Source: Aegilops tauschii subsp. strangulata (lineage: Eukaryota > Streptophyta > Magnoliopsida > Poales > Poaceae). Taken from it: a stretch of DNA of 64,000 nucleotides. The position numbers and the translations under genes were made by a program. Every line of letters starts with the position of its first letter. Within the stretch, counting starts at the first letter, position 1. Shown piece after piece: positions 1 to 11,809 of the stretch. The notes below the pieces were generated by a model, which was not told where the DNA came from, did not search any database, and was given only the letters and a program-made list of their open reading frames with translations. The stretch lies in the NCBI RefSeq assembly GCF_002575655.3, contig NC_053039.3, forward strand, positions 220,863,622 through 220,927,621, given 5' to 3'.

Positions 1-434
1 TCACATATATCATTCATCACATCTTCTGGCCATATCACATCACATAGCACTTGCTGCAAAAACAAGTTAGACGTCCTCTAATTGTTGTTGCAAGTTTTTA
101 CGTGGTTTGTGGGTTTCTAGCAAGAACGTTTTCTTACCTACGTATGACCACAACGTGATTTGCCAATTTCTATTGACCCTTCATAAGGACCCTTTTCATC
201 GAATCCGTTCCGACTAAAGTAGGAGAGACAGACACCCGCTAGCCACCTTATGCAACTAGTGCATGTCAGTCGGTGGAACCTGTCTCACGTAAGCGTACGT
301 GTAAGGTCGGTCCGGGCCGCTTCATCCTACAATGCCGCCGAAACAAGAAACGACTAGTAGCGGCAAGAAGAATTGGCAAACTCAACGCCCACAACTGCTT
401 TGTGTTCTACTCGTGCATAGTAACTACGCATAGG

Positions 435-451
435 CCTGGCTCATGATGCCA
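435..451 (-). other. Primer-binding site of Copia D
   Basis: One base from the LTR, the minus strand reads TGGCATCATGAGCCAGG. This is a diverged form of the TGGTATCAGAGCC-type site that pairs with the 3' end of initiator tRNA-Met in Copia elements. It fixes this LTR as the 5' one and D as minus-oriented. Confidence 0.8.
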
Positions 452-452
452 C

Positions 453-2164
453 TGTTGGGAATCGTAGCATAATTTTAAAATTTTCCTACGTTCACCAAGA
501 TGCATCTATGGAGTATACTAGCAACGAGGGGAAGGGAGTGCATCTACATACCCTTGTAGATCGCGAGCGGAAGCGTTCCAATGAACGTGGATGACGGAGT
601 CGTACTCGCCGTGATCCAAATCACCGATGACCGAGTGCCGAACGGATGGCACCTCCGCGTTCAACACACGTACGGTGCAGCGATGTCTCCTCCTTCTTGA
701 TCCAGCAAGGGGGAAGGAGAGGTTGATGGAGATCCAGCAGCACGACGGCGTGGTGGTGGATGTAGCGGTTCTCCTGCAGGGCTTCGCCGAGCTTCTGCGA
801 GAGAGAGAGAGGTGTTGCAGGGGAGGAGGGAGGCGCCCAAGGCTGTAGATTGCTGCCCTCCCTCCCCCCCTTTATATAGGCCCCTGGGGGGGTGCGCCAG
901 CCCTGGGAGATGGGATCTCCAAGGGGGGGGGCGGCCAAGGGGGGAAGGGGTTGCCTTGCCCCCCAAGGCAAGGGGGAAGCTCCCCCTAGGGTTCCCAACC
1001 CTAGGCGCATGGGGGGAGGCCCAAGGGGGGGCGCCCCAGCCCACTAAGGGCTGGTTCCCTTCCACTTTCAGCCCACGGGGCCCTCCGGGATAGGTGGCCC
1101 CACCCGGTGGACCCCCGGGACCCTTCCGGTGGTCCCAGTACCGGTAACCCCCGAAACTTTCCCGGTGGCCGAAACTGGACTTCCTATATATAATTCTTCA
1201 CCTCCGGACCATTCCGGAACCTCTCGTGACGTCCGGGATCTCATCCGGGACTCCGAACAACTTTCGGGTTTCCGCATACATATATCTCTGCAACCCTAGC
1301 GTCACCGGACCTTAAGTGTGTAGACCCTACGGGTTCGGGAGACATGCAGACATGACCGAGACGCCTCTCCGGTCAATAACCAACAGCGGGATCTGGATAC
1401 CCATGTTGTCTCCCACATGTTCCACGATGATCTCATCGGATGAACCACGGTGTCGAGGATTCAGTCAATCCGTATGCAATTCCCTTTGTCAATCGGTATG
1501 TTACTTGCCCGAGATTCGATCGTCGGTATCCCAATACCTTGTTCAATCTCGTTACCGGCAAGTCTCTTTACTCGTACCGCAATGCATGATCCCGTGACTA
1601 ACGCCTTAGTCACATTGAGCTCATTATGATGATGCATTACTGAGTGGGCCCAGAGATACCTCTCCGTCACACGGAGTGACAAATCCCAGTCTCGATCCGT
1701 GCCAACCCAACAGACACTTTCGGAGATACCCGTAGTGCACCTTTATAGTCACCCAGTTACGTTGTGACGTTTGGCACACCCAAAGCACTCCTATGGTATC
1801 CGGGAGTTGCACGATCTCATGGTCTAAGGAAAAGATACTTGACATTGGAAAAGCTCTAGCAAATGAAACTACACGATCTTTTATGCTATGCTTAGGATTG
1901 GGTCTTGTCCATCACATCATTCTCCTAATGATGTGATCCCGTTATCAATGACATCCAATGTCCATAGTCAGGAAACCATGACTATCTGTTGATCAACGAG
2001 CTAGTCAACTAGAGGCTTACTAGGGATACGTTGTGGTCTATGTATTCACACATGTATTACGATTTCCGGACAATACAATTATAGCATGAATAATAGACAA
2101 TTACCATGAACAAAGAAATATAATAATAACCATTTATTATTGCCTCTAGGGCATATTTCCAACA
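453..2164 (-). repeat. 5' LTR of Copia D
   Basis: 1712-bp LTR with TG..CA ends, read on the minus strand. It has the AT-rich U3 start, the middle with many CGG/CCG groups, and the GC-rich pyrimidine tracts of Angela-type LTRs. It is clearly diverged from the LTRs of C1 and E, which start TGAAGGAAATATG instead of TGTTGGAAATATG. Short open frames across it are chance products. Confidence 0.93.
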
Positions 2165-2169
2165 CTAAC

Positions 2170-3040
2170 AAAGTGTGCAAGCTCCAGCGATCCATTTATG
2201 GACTGGTGCAAGCATCTCGGAGTTGGAATATACGCTTTGATAGTGTGATCAAAGCATATGGTTTTATACAGACTTTTTGAGAAGCATGTATTTACAAGAA
2301 AGTGAGTGGGAGCAGTACAGCCTTTCTGATAAGTATATGTGAATGACATATTGTTCATCGGAAATGATGTAGAATTTTCTATAAAGCATAAAGGAGTGTT
2401 TGAAAGGAGTTTTTCAAAGAAAGACCTCGGTGAAACTACTTACATATTGGGCGTCAAGATCTATAGAGATAGATCAAGATGCTTGATAAGATTTTTCAAT
2501 GAGTACATACCTTGACAAGATTTTGAAGTAGTTCAAAATGGAACAGCCAAAGAAGGAGTTCTTGCCTGTATTGCAAGGTGTAAAGTTGAGTAAGACTCAA
2601 AACACGACCACGGAAGAAAATAGAAAGAGAATGAAAGTCATTCCCTATGCCTCAGCCATAGGTTCTATAAAGTATGCTATGCTGTGTACCAAACCTATTG
2701 TGTACCTTGCCATGATTTTGGCAAGGGGGTACGATATTAATCCAGGAGTGGATCACTTGACAACGGTCAAAATTATCCTTAGAAGACTAAGGAGATATTT
2801 CTCGGTTATGGAGGTGATAAAGAGTTCGTCGTAAAGAGTTACGTCGATGCAAGCTTTGACACCGATCTGGATGACTCTGTGTCTCGATCTAGATACATAT
2901 TGAAAGTGGGAGCAATTAGCTAGAGTAGCTCCGTGCAGAGCATTGTAGACATAGGAATTTGCAAAATACATACGGCTCTGAATATGGCAGACCCGTTGAC
3001 TGAACTTCTCTCACAAGCAAAACATGATCACACCTTAGTA
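2170..3040 (+). pseudogene. Reverse transcriptase / RNase H remnant of Copia C1
   Basis: Decayed 3' part of a Copia pol gene. It matches element E (13570-14420) line by line: the 'YGLVQASRSWN' region, the catalytic loop, and an RNase H stretch with GYVDASF-like and ADPLTE-like signatures near 2840-3010. The frame is broken by several stops and shifts, for example TAG near 2529. At the catalytic loop the YVDD box reads YVND and lies out of frame with the upstream sequence; E has the same lesions. No functional product is expected. Confidence 0.88.
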
Positions 3041-3178
3041 CTCTTTGGGTGTTAATCACATAGCGACGTGAACTAGATTATTGACTCTAGTAAACCCTTT
3101 GGGTATTAGTCACATGGAGATGTGAACTAATCACATAAAGATGTGAACTATTGGTGTTAAATCACATGATGATGTGAA
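3041..3178 (+). repeat. 3' untranslated tail of C1 with repeated TCACAT/ATGTGA units
   Basis: The stretch before the polypurine tract consists of spaced units of the form 'gtgttaatcacat-NNN-gatgtgaacta', repeated about four times. Each contains a short inverted pair, TCACAT and ATGTGA. The same array precedes the 3' LTR of E (14450-14600). In C1 the last unit was split by the solo LTR. Confidence 0.7.
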
Positions 3179-4706
3179 TGATACGTCTCCGTCGTATCTA
3201 TAATTTTTGATTGTTCCATGCCAATATTATTCAACTTTCATATACTTTTGGCAACTTTTTATACTATTTTTGGGACTAACATATTGATCCAGTGCCCAGT
3301 GCCAGTTCCTGTTTGTTGCATGTTTTATGTTTCACAGAAACCCCATATCAAACGGAGTCCAAACGGGATAAAAATGGACAGAGAATTATTTTCGAATATT
3401 TGTGATTTTTGGGAAGTAAAATCAACGCGAGACGGTGCCCGAGGTGGCCACGAGGGTGGGGCCCACGCCCACTCCAGGTGGGCGCGCCCCCCACCCTCAT
3501 GGGCCCCTCGTAAGGCGGTTGATGCTCTACTTTGGCCGCAAGAAAGCTAATTTTTGGAAAAAGATCTGGGCGAAGGTTACAATCCAATCGGAGTTACGGA
3601 TCTCCAGATATAAAAGAAACGGTGAAAGGGCAGCAGACGAGAACGCAGAAACAGAGAGAAACAGAGAGACAAATCCAATCTCGGAGGGGCTCTCGCCCCT
3701 CCCACGCCATGGAGGCCAAGGACCAGAGGGGAAAACCTTCTCCCATCTAGGGAGGAGGTCAAGGAAGAAGAAGACGAAGGGGCCCCCTCTCCCCTTCTCT
3801 TCCGGTGGCGCCGGAACGCTGCCGTGGCCATCATCATCACCGCGATCTTCACCAACAACTTCACCGCCATCATCACCAACTCTTCCCCCCTCTATGCAGC
3901 GGTGTAACCTCTCTCTTACCCGCTGTAATATCTACTTAAACATGGTGCTCAACGCTATATATTATTTCCCAATGATGTATGGCTATCCTATGATGTTTGA
4001 GTAGATCCATTTTGTCCTATGGGCTATTTGATGATCAAGATTGGTTTGAGTTGCATGTTTTGTTATTGGTGCTGTCCTATGGTGCTCTCTGTGTCGCGCA
4101 AGCGTGAGGGATCCCCGCTGTAGGGTGTTGCAATACGTTCATGATTCGCTTATAGTGGGTTGCGTGAGTGACTAAAACACAAACCCGAGTAAGGGGGTTG
4201 TTGCGTATGGGATAAAGAGGACTTGATGCTTTAATGCTATGGTTGGGTTTTACCTTAATGATCTTTAGTAGTTGCGGATGCTTGCTAGAGTTCCAATCAT
4301 AAGTGCATATGATCCAAGTAGAGAAAGTATGTTAGCTTATGCCTCTCCCTCAAATAAAATTGCAATAATGATTACCGGTCTAGTTATCGATTGCCTAGGG
4401 ACAAATAACTTTCTCGTGACAAAAAGCTCTCTACTAAAACTAATTTAGTTGTGTCTTCATCTAAACAGCCCCTAGCTTTTATTTGCTCGCTCTTTATTAT
4501 CTTGCAAACCTATCCAAAAACACCTACAAAGTACTTCTAGTTTCATACTTGTTCTAGGTAAAGCGAACGTCAAGCGTGCGTAGAGTTGTATCGATGGTAG
4601 ATAGAACTTGAGGGAATATTTGTTCTACCTTTAGCTCCTCGTTGCGTTCGACACTCTTACTTATCGAAAGAGGCTACAATTGATCCCCTATACTTGTGGG
4701 TTATCA
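3179..4706 (+). mobile_element. Solo Gypsy LTR (1528 bp) with TSD GTGAA
   Basis: Starts TGATACGTCTCCG and ends CTTGTGGGTTATCA, the terminal signature of the Triticeae Gypsy group also represented by A, B and F. It has no primer site, internal domain or second LTR. The flanks GTGAA (3174-3178) and GTGAA (4707-4711) are identical. Element E has the uninterrupted sequence at 14589-14593, so the empty site is visible in the same window. It is a solo LTR left by recombination between two LTRs of one inserted element. The ORFs inside (e.g. 3435-4004) are chance frames over the GC-rich promoter block. Confidence 0.95.
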
Positions 4707-4743
4707 GTGAACTAGATTATTGACTCTAGTGCAGGTGCGAGAC

Positions 4744-6290
4744 TGAAGGAAATATGCCCTAGAGGCAATAATAAAGTTGTTATTTATATTTTCTTATATC
4801 ATGATAAATGTTTATTATTCATGCTAGAATTGTATTAACCAGAAACTTAGTACATGTGTGAATACATAGACAAAACAGATTGTCCCTAGTATGCCTCTAC
4901 TTGACTAGCTCGTTAATCAAAGATGGTTAAGTTTCCTGACCATAGACATGAGTTGTCATTTGATCAACGGGATCACATCATTAGAGAATGATCTGATGGA
5001 CAAGACCCATCCGTTAGCTTAGCATACTGATCGTTAAGTTTTATTGCTATTTCTTTCATCATGATTTATACATGTTCCTCTGACTATGAGATTATGCAAC
5101 TCCCAAATACCGGAGGAACACCTTCTGTGCTATCAAACGTCACAACGAAACTGGATGATAATAAAGATGCTCTACAGGTGTCTCCGAAGGTGTTTGTTGG
5201 GTTGGCATAGATCAAAATTAGGATTTGTCACTCCGTGTATCGGAGAGGTATCTCTGGGCCCTCTCGGTAATGCTCATCACTATAAGCCTTGCAAGCAATG
5301 TGACTAATGAGTTAGTTGCGGGATGATGCATTACGGAACAAGTAAATAGACTTGCCGGTAATGAGATTGAACTAGGTATGTTGATACCGACGACCGAATC
5401 TCGGGCAAGTAACATACCGATGACAAAGAGAACAATGTATGTTGTTATGCGGTTTGACCGATAAAGATCTTCGTAGAATATGTAGGAACCAATATGAGCA
5501 TCCAGGTTCCGCTATTGGTTATTGACCGGAGATGTGTCTCGGTCATGTCTACATAGTTTTTGAACCCGTAGGGTCCGCACGCTTAACGTTCGATGACGAT
5601 CGGTATTATGAGTTTATGTGTTTTGATGTACCGAAGGTAGTTCAGAGTCCCGGATGAGATCACGGACATGACGAGGAGTCTCGAAATGGTCGAGACATAT
5701 ATATCGATATATTGGAAGGCTATATTCGAACATCGGAAAGGTTCTGAGTGGTTCGGGTATTTTTCGGAGTACCGGAGAGTTACGAGAATTCGCCGGGGGA
5801 AGTATTGGGCCTTCATGGGCCTTAGTGGAAAGGAGAGAGGGCCACAAGGGGAGGCCACGCACCCCCATGGGCTGGTCCAAATTGGACTAGGGAGGGGGCG
5901 CCCCCCCCTCTTTCCTTCTCCCTCTCCTCTCCTTCCTTCTTCTCCTACTTGGACTAGGAAAGGGGAAAACCTACTCCTACTAGGAGTAGGAATCCCCCCT
6001 TGGGCGCGCCCCTTGTTGCCGGCCCTCCTCCTCCTCCCCTCCTTTATATACGGGGGAGGGGGACACCCCATAAATACACAAGCTGATCTTTAGCCATGTG
6101 CGATGCCCCCCTACACAGTTTTCCACCTTGGTCATATTGTCGTAGTGCTTAGGCGAAGCCCTACATCGGTAACTTCATCATCACTGTCACCACTCCGTCG
6201 TGCTGATGAAACTCTCCCTCGGCCTCAACTGGATCAAGAGTTCGAGGGACGTCACCGAGCTGAACGTGTGCAGACCGCGGAGGTGCCGTG
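4744..6290 (+). repeat. 3' LTR of Copia C1, first part
   Basis: Begins TGAAGGAAATATGCCC right after the sequence 'gtgcaggtgcgagac', a decayed polypurine tract (E has 'aagtgggagac'). It is homologous along its length to the LTRs of E. It stops at CCGTG (6286-6290), where Gypsy A begins, and resumes at 48240. Confidence 0.92.
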
Positions 6291-7692
6291 TGATACATCT
6301 CCATCGTCTCTACTTTTTCCAAACACTTTTGCCCTTGTTTTGGACTCTAACTTGCATGATTTGAATGGAACTAACCCGGACTGACGCTGTTCTCAGCAGA
6401 ATTGCCATGGTGTTATTTTTGTGCAGAAATAAAAGTTCTCGGAATGACTTGAAACTTCACGGAGAATATGTTTGGAATTAATAAAAATACTGGCGAAAGA
6501 ATCAAGGCCAGGGGCCCACACCCTGTCCACGAGGGTGGGAGGCGCGCCTACCCCCCTGGGCGCTCCCCTGCCTCGTGGGCCCCCTGGTGCTCCACCGACC
6601 TCAACTCCAACTCCATATATTCACGTTCAGGGAGAAAAAAAATCAGAGAGAAGGATTCATCGCGTTTTACGATACGGAGCCGCCGCCAAGCCCTAATCTC
6701 TCTCGGGAGGGCTGATCTGGAGTCCGTTCGGGGCTCCGGAGAGGGGAATCCGTCGCCGTCGTCATCATCAACCTTCCTCCATCACCAATTTCATGATGCT
6801 CACCGCCCTGCGTGAGTAATTCCATTGTAGGCTTGCTGGACGGTGATGGGTTGGATGAGATTTATCATGTAATCGAGTTAGTTTTGTTAGGGTTTGATCC
6901 CTAGTATCCATTATGTTCTGAGATTGATGTTGCTATGACTTTGCTATGCTTAATGCTTGTCTCTAGGGCCCGAGTGCCATGATTTCAGATCTGAACCATT
7001 ATATTTTCATGAATATATGTGAGTTCTTGATCCTATCTTGCAAGTCTATAGTCACCTATTATGTGTTATGATCCGTTAACCCCGAAGTGACAATAATCGC
7101 GATACTTACTGGTGATGACCGTAGTTTGAGGAGTTCATGTATTCACTAAGTGTTAATGCTTTGGTCCGGTACTCTATTAAAAGGAGGCCTTAATATCCCT
7201 TAGTTTCCAATAGGACTCCGCTGCCACGGGAGGGTAGGACAAAAGATGTCATGTAAGTTCTTTTCCATAAGCACGTATGACTATATTCAGAATACATGCC
7301 TACATTACATTGATGAATTGGAGCTAGTTCTGTGTCAGCCTATGTTATAACTATTGCATGAGGAATCGCATCTGACATAATTATCCATCACTGATCCAAT
7401 GCCTACGAGCTTCTCACATATTGTTCTTCGCTTAGTTACTTTTCCGTTGCCACTGTTACAATTACTACAAAACTGCTACTGTTACTTTTGCCACTGTTAC
7501 CGTTACTTCCATACTGCTTTGCTACTAAATACTTTGTTGCAGATATTAAGTTATCCAGGTGTGCTTGAATTGACAACTCAACTGCTAATACTTGAGAATA
7601 TTCTTTGGATCCCTTTGTGTCGAATCAATAAATTTGGGTTGAATACTCTATCCTCGAAAACTGTTGCGATCCCCTATACTTGTGGGTTATCA
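6291..7692 (+). repeat. 5' LTR of Gypsy A
   Basis: Starts TGATACATCTCC and ends GGGTTATCA. It contains a GC-rich hairpin-capable block (CCACGAGG at 6527-6534, CCTCGTGG at 6571-6578) and, downstream, a CCATATATTCAC sequence that may serve as TATA box. The start has lost the TGATACGTCTCC consensus still present in the 3' LTR. Confidence 0.93.
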
Positions 7693-7703
7693 AGACTATT
7701 TTC

Positions 7704-7720
7704 TGCGCCGTTGCCGGGGA
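7704..7720 (+). other. Primer-binding site of Gypsy A (tRNA-Asp type, one base deleted)
   Basis: Eleven bases after the LTR the sequence reads TG-CGCCGTTGCCGGGGA. Element B has the complete TGGCGCCGTTGCCGGGGA, complementary to the 3' end of plant tRNA-Asp. A lacks one G of the site. Confidence 0.85.
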
Positions 7721-7755
7721 GCATAGCTCTATTCTTTGAGTCACTTGGGATTTAT

Positions 7756-9496
7756 TGAAGGAAATATGCCCTAGAGGCAATAATAAAGTTATTATTTATT
7801 TCCTTATATCATGATAAATGTTTATTATTCATGCTAGAATTGTATTAACCGGAAACATAATACTTGTGTGAATACATAGACTAACAGAGTGTCACTAGTA
7901 TGCCTCTACTTGACTAGCTCGTTGATCAAAGATGGTTATGTTTCCTAGCCATTGACATGAGTTGTCATTTGATTAATGGGATCACATCATTAGGAGAATG
8001 ATGTGATTGACTTGACCCATTCCGTTAGCTTAGCACTCGATCTTTTAGTATTCTACTATTGCTTTCTTCATGACTTATACATGTTCCTATGACTATGAGA
8101 TTATGCAACTCCCATTTACCGGAGGAACACCTTGTGTGCTACCAAACGTCACAACGTAACTGGGTGATTATAAAGGTGCTCTACAGGTGTCTCCAAAGGT
8201 ACTTGTTGGGTTGGCGTATTTCGAGATTATGATTTGTCACTCCGATTGTCGGAGAGGTATCTCTGGGCCCACTCGGTAATGCACACCACTTAAGCCTTGC
8301 AAGCATTGCAACTAATGAGTTAGCTGTGGGATGATGTATTACGGAACGAGTAAAGAGACTTGCCGGTAACGAGATTGAACTAGGTATTGAGATACCGACG
8401 ATCGAATCTCGGGCAAGTAACATACCGATGACAAAGGGAACAACGTATGTTGTTATGCGGTTTGACTGATAAAGATCTTCGTAGAATATGTGGGAGCCAA
8501 TATGAGCATCCAGGTTCCACTATTGGTTATTGGCCGGAGACGTGTCTCGGTCATGTCTACATAGTTCTCGAACCCGTAGGGTCCGCACGCTTAAAGTTTC
8601 GGTGACGATTGTATTATGAGTTTATGTGATTTGATGTACTGAAGGTAGTTCGGAGTCCCGGATGAGATCGGGGACATGACGAGGAGTCTCAAAATGTTCG
8701 AGACGTAAAGATCGATATATTGGACGACTATATTCGGAAATCGGAAAGGTTCCGAGTGATTCGGGTATTTTCGGGGGTACCGGGGAGTTACGGGAATACG
8801 AGGAAGAAGCAATGGGCCTCATGGGCCAAGTGGTGGAAGAGAGGAGGCAGGGCGCGCGGCCCCCCTAGCCCAAACCGAATTGGACTAGGGGGCCAACCCC
8901 CCTTTCCTCCTTTTCCTCCCTCTCCTTCCTTCTCCTTCTCCTCCTTCCTTTCCACCTCCTAGTAGGAGTAGGAAAGGGGAGTCCTACTCCTACTAGGAGG
9001 AGGACTCCTCCTCCTGGCGCGCCCTAGGAGGGCCGGCCGGCCTCCCCCTTGCTCCTTTATATACGGGGGCAGGGGGGCCACCCTAGAACACACAAGTTGA
9101 TCAGTTGATCTCTCCCAACCGTGTGCGGTGCCCCCCTCCACCATAATCCACCTCGATCATATCGTAGCGGTGCTTAGGCGAAGCCCTGCGTCGGTAGCAT
9201 CATCATCACCGTCATCACACCGTCGTGCTGACGGAACTCTCCCTCGAAGCTCTGCTGGATCAGAGTTCGTGGGACGTCATCGAGCTGAACGTGTGCTGAA
9301 CTCGGAGGTACCGTACATTCGGTACTTGGATCGGTCGGATCATGAAGACGTACGACTACATCAACCGCGTTGTGCTAACGCTTCCGCTTTCGGTCTACGA
9401 GGGTACGTGGACAACACTCTCCCCACTCGTTGCTATGCATCACCATGATCCTGTGTGTGCGTAGGAATTTTTTTGAAATTACTACGTTCCCCAACA
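7756..9496 (+). repeat. 5' LTR of Copia E
   Basis: 1741 bp, TGAAGGAAATATG..CCCCAACA. The 3' LTR is 1742 bp. Differences are clustered: about 14 in the first 450 bp, none over about 655 bp (8210-8866 against 15080-15736), and a similar number again in the last 630 bp. Confidence 0.95.
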
Positions 9497-9497
9497 G

Positions 9498-9513
9498 TGG
9501 AATCAGAGCCAGG
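9498..9513 (+). other. Primer-binding site of Copia E
   Basis: One base after the LTR end the sequence reads TGGAATCAGAGCCAGG, close to the initiator tRNA-Met type site used by Copia elements. Confidence 0.88.
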
Positions 9514-10674
9514 TTTTATGCCTTGATGTTATATGCACGAGTAGAACACAAGTGAGTTGTGGGCGATACAAGTCATACTGCTTACCAGCATGTCATACTT
9601 TGGTTCAGCGGTATTGTTGGATGAAGCGGCCCGGACCGAAATTACGTGTACGCTTACGCGAGACTGGTTTTACCGCCGTGCTTTGCACACAGGTGACTAG
9701 CGGGTGTCAGTTTCTCCAACTTTAGTTGAACCGAGTGTGGCTACGCCCGGTCCTTGAGAAGGTTAAAACAGCACCAACTTGACAAACTATCGTTGTGGTT
9801 TTGATGCGTAGGTAAGAACGGTTCTTGCTCAGCCCGTAGCAGCCACGTAAAACTTGCGACAACAAAGTAGAGGACGTCTAACTTGTTTTTGCAGGACATG
9901 TTGTGATGTGATATGCTCAAGATGTGATGAGATATAAGTTGTTGTATAAGATGATCATGTTTTGTTGAAGTTATCGGCAACTGGCTGAAGCCTTATGGTT
10001 ATCTCTTTATTGCATAAGATGCAAGCGCCAAATAATTGCTTTACTTTATCGCTATGCTATAGCAATAGTTGCAAGAGCAATAGTTGGCGAGACGACCATA
10101 TGACGACACATTGATATAGATCAAGATGATAGAGATCATAGTGTCATGCCGGTGACAATGGAGATCATGATGATGCTTTGGAGATGGAGATCAAAGGCAC
10201 AAGATGATGATGGCCATATCATGTCACATATTTTGATTACATGTGATGTTTATCGTTTATACATCTTATTTTACTTAGTTCGGCGGTAGCTTTATAAGAT
10301 GATCCCTTACTAAATTTCAAGATAAAAGTGTTCTCCCTGAGTATGCACCGTTGCCAAAGTTTGTCGTGCCCAGACACCACGTGATGATCGGGTGTGATAA
10401 GCTCTACGTCCATCTACAACGGGTGCAAGCCAGTTTTGCACATGCAGAATAGTCAGGTTAAACTTGACGCGCCTAGCATATGCAGATATGGCCTCGGAAC
10501 ACTGAGACCGAAAGGTCGAGCGTGAATCATATAGTAGATATGATCAACATAGTGATGTTCACCATTGAAAACTACTCCATCTCACGTGATGATCGGACAT
10601 GGTTTAGTTGATTTGGATCACGTGATCACTTAGATGATTAGAGGGATGTCTATCTAAGTGGGAGTTCTGAAGTA
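9514..10674 (+). other. Untranslated leader of Copia E
   Basis: About 1.16 kb between the primer site and gag with no long frame. It is the usual long leader of Angela/BARE elements, and its start is matched in reverse by positions 1-434 in D. Nothing else was recognised. Confidence 0.75.
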
Positions 10675-11805
10675 ATATGATTAATTGAACTTAAATTTAT
10701 CATGAACTTAGTCCTAATAGTATTTGCATATCTATGTTGTAGATCAATAGCTCGTGATGTTGTTCCCCGTTTATTTTTTGATATGTTCCTAGAGAAAAAT
10801 AAGTTGTATAATGTTAGTAGCAAAGATGCGGACCAACTCCGTGATCTGAGGATTATCCTCATTGCTGCACAGAAGTATTATGTCCTTGATGCACCGCTAG
10901 GTGACAAAACTATTGCAGGAGCAGATACACACGTTATGAACGTTTTTGACAAAAGCTCGGTATGATGACTACTTGATAGTTTAGTGCACCATGCTTTATG
11001 GCTTAGAACCGGGACTTCAAAAATGTTTTGAATGCCACGGAGCATATAAGATGTTCCAAGAGTTGAAATTGGTATTTCATACTCATGCCTGTGTCGAGAG
11101 GTATGAGACCTCTGACAGTACTTTGCCTACAAGATGGAGGAGAATAGCTCAACCAGTGAGCATGTGCTCAGATTGTCTGAGTACTACAATTGCTTGAATC
11201 AAGTGGGAGTTAATCTTGCAGATAAGATAATAATTGACAAAGTTCTCTAGTCACTATCACCAAGTTACTAGAACTTCGTGATGAACTATAATATGCAAGA
11301 GATGGTGAAAACAATTCCCAAGCTCTTCGCGATGCTAAAATCGGCGAAGGTAGAAATCAAACAAAAACATCACGTGTTGATGGTTGACAAGATCACTAGT
11401 TTCAAGAAAAAGGGCAAAGGGAAGAAGAGGAACTTCAAGAAGAACGGCAAGCAAGTTGCTGCTCAAGTGAAGAAGCCCAAGTCTGGACCTAAGCCTGAGA
11501 CTAAGTGCTTCTACTGCAAAGGGACTGGTCACTGGAAGCGGAACTACCCCAAGTATTTGGCGGATAAGAAGGATGGCAAAGAGAACAAAGGTATATTTGA
11601 TATACATGTGATTGATGTGTACTTTACTAGTGTTTATAGAAACCCCTCGGTATTTGATACTCGTTCAGTTGCTAAGAGTAGTAACTCGAAACGGGAGTTG
11701 CAGAATGAACAGAAACTAGTTAAGGGTGAAGTGACGATGTGTGTTGGAAGTAGTTTCAAGATTGATATGATCATCATCGCACACTCCCTATACTTTCGGG
11801 ATTAG
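10675..11805 (+). pseudogene. gag pseudogene of Copia E
   Basis: Fragments of a Copia Gag in several frames. The capsid-like N-terminal part (about 10700-11270) is broken by stops. The C-terminal part (11278-11805) is lysine-rich with KKKGKGKKRNFKKN-type runs followed by a zinc knuckle. The knuckle should be CX2CX4HX4C; here it reads C-F-Y-C-K-G-T-G-H-W-K-R-N-Y, so the last cysteine has become tyrosine. Gag normally packages the element's RNA in virus-like particles; this copy could not do so. Confidence 0.85.
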
Positions 11806-11809
11806 TGTT

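Larger units (their letters stand above)
1..2164 (-). mobile_element. Copia retrotransposon D (Angela/BARE/WIS-type), 5' part
   Basis: This reverse-oriented LTR retrotransposon runs off the left edge. Visible are its complete 5' LTR (453-2164), the primer-binding site beside it, and about 430 bp of untranslated leader (1-434) with no coding sequence. The leader resembles, in reverse, the start of Copia element E near 9500-9900. The LTR reads TGTTGGAAATATGCCC at one end and ..CCCAACA at the other, as I recall for the Angela/BARE/WIS group. At 2164/2165 the sequence switches abruptly into plus-strand Copia reverse transcriptase, so D inserted into C1. The five bases after the LTR, CTAAC, should be the TSD; the partner copy lies outside the window. 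Confidence 0.93.

Noticed and set aside
3051..3178. Spaced short repeats considered as a CRISPR-like array
   Set aside because: The genome is a plant, the units are irregular, and the same array sits at the same place in a sister Copia element.
3435..4004. 189-codon frame in the solo LTR
   Set aside because: It lies over the LTR promoter and leader, is low complexity, and has counterparts in other LTRs with stops.
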